A stretch of 7,722 bases of DNA, taken from assembly GCA_021817025.1 (NCBI GenBank), contig JAKAWF010000152.1, positions 1-7,722 of the forward strand, written 5' to 3'. The translations under genes were made by a program, and so were the position numbers. This stretch comes from a bacterium. GTDB taxonomy: Bacteria > Chloroflexota > Dormibacteria > UBA8260 > Bog-877. This document shows positions 6,522 through 7,722 of this stretch, in pieces. Within the stretch, counting starts at the first letter, position 1. Every line of letters begins with the position of its first letter. The notes beneath the pieces were generated by a model. That model saw only the letters and a list, made by a program, of their open reading frames with translations. It did no database searches and was not told the origin of the DNA.

Positions 6522-7288
6522 GAGGTCCCCCGCATCTGTCCACCGCCGAGGTAGGCAGCCACAACTTGCTGGTCCTTCCGGACATCTTCCAGTGCGCCTC
6601 TGGCCAAAACGCGGCCCTCGGCCATCACCACCACATCGTCGGCGACCTCGCTCAGGAAGGCCATGTTGTGAGCGATCACCAGCACCGGGATCCCCTGCGC
6701 CACAATGGCGCGAATGCGCTCCGCGATCAACTGGCGGATCGTGGGAAAGACGCCGGCACTGGGTTCATCGAGGAGGAGCAGCTTGGGTTGCGCCATCAGC
6801 GCCCGCGCGATCTCCAGCAGGCGTCGCTGCCCTCCGGAGAGACTTCCAGCGGGCTCGTGCTGCAGTCTGCCGAGTCCGACCCACTCCAGCAACTCGCGCG
6901 CGCGGGCGCGCAGCTCCCGCTCTGGGGCCGCCAATAGTCTGCGCAGGAACAGGCTGGCAAACAGGGTCTCACCAAGCTGTCCGGGAGCGGCGACCACCAC
7001 ATTTTCCAGCACCGGTAGGCGGGCTAACGCGCGAGTCTCTTGGAACGTACGAATGATGCCCGCGCGAGCGACTGCCTCGCGGCCGCGGCCCTGCAATTCC
7101 ACACCATTGAATACGATCCGCCCGCGGTCCGGGGCCAGGCCCCCGGCGATCACCTCCATCAGGGTCGTTTTGCCAGCGCCGTTTGGCCCGATGAGGCCCG
7201 TGGCCAACCCGTCAGCAACAGTAAAGGAGCAGCCCGCCACTGCCTTGCTGCCGCCGTAGGAAAACTCAATCTCGGAGATTTCAAGCAT
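6518..7288 (-). CDS. livG: Branched-chain amino acid-type ABC transporter ATP-binding protein LivG
   Basis: The protein is 256 residues, typical of LivG, and is the partner ATPase of LivF at the inner face of the membrane. It shows Walker A GPNGAGKTT at 34-42, a Q-loop in IIRTFQETRAL at 78-88, signature LSGGQRRL at 150-157, Walker B LLLLDEPSAG at 170-179 and an H-loop His207 in VLVIAHNMAFL. The loop after Walker B reads AGVFP rather than the usual AGLNP, a mild variation. The chosen ATG at 7288 begins MLEISEIEFSYGG, the normal family start, with GGAGGT 9 nt upstream, and overlaps the end of livM by 8 bp. The open frame runs back to 7537, but those 83 extra residues have no ABC similarity and lie within livM. 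The transported compound is unknown. Confidence 0.94.
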   Translation of the reverse strand: MLEISEIEFSYGGSKAVAGCSFTVADGLATGLIGPNGAGKTTLMEVIAGGLAPDRGRIVFNGVELQGRGREAVARAGIIRTFQETRALARLPVLENVVVAAPGQLGETLFASLFLRRLLAAPERELRARARELLEWVGLGRLQHEPAGSLSGGQRRLLEIARALMAQPKLLLLDEPSAGVFPTIRQLIAERIRAIVAQGIPVLVIAHNMAFLSEVADDVVVMAEGRVLARGALEDVRKDQQVVAAYLGGGQMRGTS

Positions 7289-7722
7289 CGGTCCCGGACC
7301 TCCCGGTCGCTCCCGCGCCCGGTCGCCACGACCACCAGCGCCTGAAGCCGAGATCCCCAGCTGAGCTCCGGCCAGTGGAGCCGCCTTTCCCGGGCTTCCC
7401 ATACCAATGCAGCCAACGCTCGGGCACCAAGCCTTCGGGACGGAACCGGACCACCACGATAAGGACAATGCCAATGAAGATCGCGCGCCCGGCACCGACC
7501 AAGTCGCCGTTGCCGATGTTGGGGAAGTAGCGCGCAATCTCGGTCAGAAACTCCACGAACACGAAGGTGCCAAGGACCGCTCCCCAGTAGTTGCCGGGGC
7601 CGCCGATCACGATCGCGGCCATGAGGATGAACGACTCCTCCGCCAGGAAGGCGGCGGGATTCCAGGCGGTGAGGTAGAAGACCAACAGGGCCCCTGCGAG
7701 GCCGCCCATAGCACATCCGACC
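7281..7722 (-). CDS. livM: Branched-chain amino acid-type ABC transporter permease LivM, C-terminal 146 residues (5' end outside window)
   Basis: The frame is open to the window edge, and the visible part is the end of an integral membrane permease. Features are GGLAGALLVFYLTAWNPAAF, then ESFILMAAIVIGGPGNYWGAVLGTF (the conserved LivM/LivH region with the Gly-Gly motif), another hydrophobic stretch (AIFIGIVLIVVVRF), and the FRPEGLVPERW ending typical of LivM. Three hydrophobic segments are visible, at about residues 2-18, 29-57 and 78-90 of the fragment. After the usual RPEGLVP end there is a Gly/Arg/Trp-rich tail of about 45 residues. This is longer than usual and may be a loosely constrained cytoplasmic extension. 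The stop overlaps the start of livG by 8 bp. LivH and the periplasmic or lipid-anchored binding protein are expected upstream, to the right of this window. Confidence 0.92.
   Translation of the reverse strand, partial: VGCAMGGLAGALLVFYLTAWNPAAFLAEESFILMAAIVIGGPGNYWGAVLGTFVFVEFLTEIARYFPNIGNGDLVGAGRAIFIGIVLIVVVRFRPEGLVPERWLHWYGKPGKGGSTGRSSAGDLGFRRWWSWRPGAGATGRSGTDA
7298..7303 (-). promoter_or_regulatory. Ribosome binding site of livG
   Basis: GGAGGT on the minus strand, 9 nt before the ATG at 7288, within the end of livM. It supports the short livG start. Confidence 0.7.

Noticed and set aside
7289..7537. N-terminal extension of livG to 7537
   Set aside because: The 83 extra residues show no ABC similarity and overlap the membrane-spanning coding part of livM. 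The ATG at 7288 is the normal family start with a good ribosome binding site.

Overview
The window is GC-rich, apparently well above 60% by eye. Its genes use GC-ending codons, Shine-Dalgarno sites, ATG/GTG/TTG starts and 4-8 bp gene overlaps. This fits a high-GC, free-living heterotrophic bacterium, for example an actinobacterial, Chloroflexota-like, Rokubacteria-like or proteobacterial soil lineage. The sequence alone does not allow a firmer placement.

Left block (+ strand, 1-1430). This is the 3' end of a gene for the large, molybdopterin-binding subunit of a xanthine dehydrogenase/CO dehydrogenase-family hydroxylase. It is followed, with an ATGA overlap, by a complete gene for the FAD-binding medium subunit. 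The [2Fe-2S] small subunit is not in the window. The L-M order suggests it lies upstream, in an S-L-M arrangement. The substrate cannot be read from the sequence.

Middle gap (1431-2246). About 816 bases hold no gene I can support. They contain two pairs of short exact direct repeats, a perfect 7-bp hairpin and, at the right end, two adjacent palindromes sharing ACCG/CGGT half-sites just upstream of the next gene.

Regulator (+ strand, 2247-2963). This is a complete GntR-type repressor of the FadR/FCD subclass. It runs tail to tail into the opposite-strand operon with a 13-bp overlap of coding sequence.

Right block (- strand, 7722 down to 2951). This is an operon-like run, in transcription order: livM (3' end only), livG, livF, then two MmgE/PrpD-family genes. 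livM/livG overlap by 8 bp, livG/livF by 4 bp and the two mmgE/prpD genes by 3 bp. Only a 62-bp gap separates livF from the first mmgE/prpD gene. The two MmgE/PrpD proteins are complete but belong to visibly different subtypes.

Working model (inference): a branched-chain-amino-acid-type ABC importer brings in an organic acid, or an amino-acid-like compound. The two MmgE/PrpD enzymes (dehydratase, isomerase, epimerase or decarboxylase superfamily) act on it or its products, and the FCD regulator senses an acid ligand. The molybdenum hydroxylase could belong to the same catabolic region, but the 0.8-kb gap and opposite orientation make that link uncertain.
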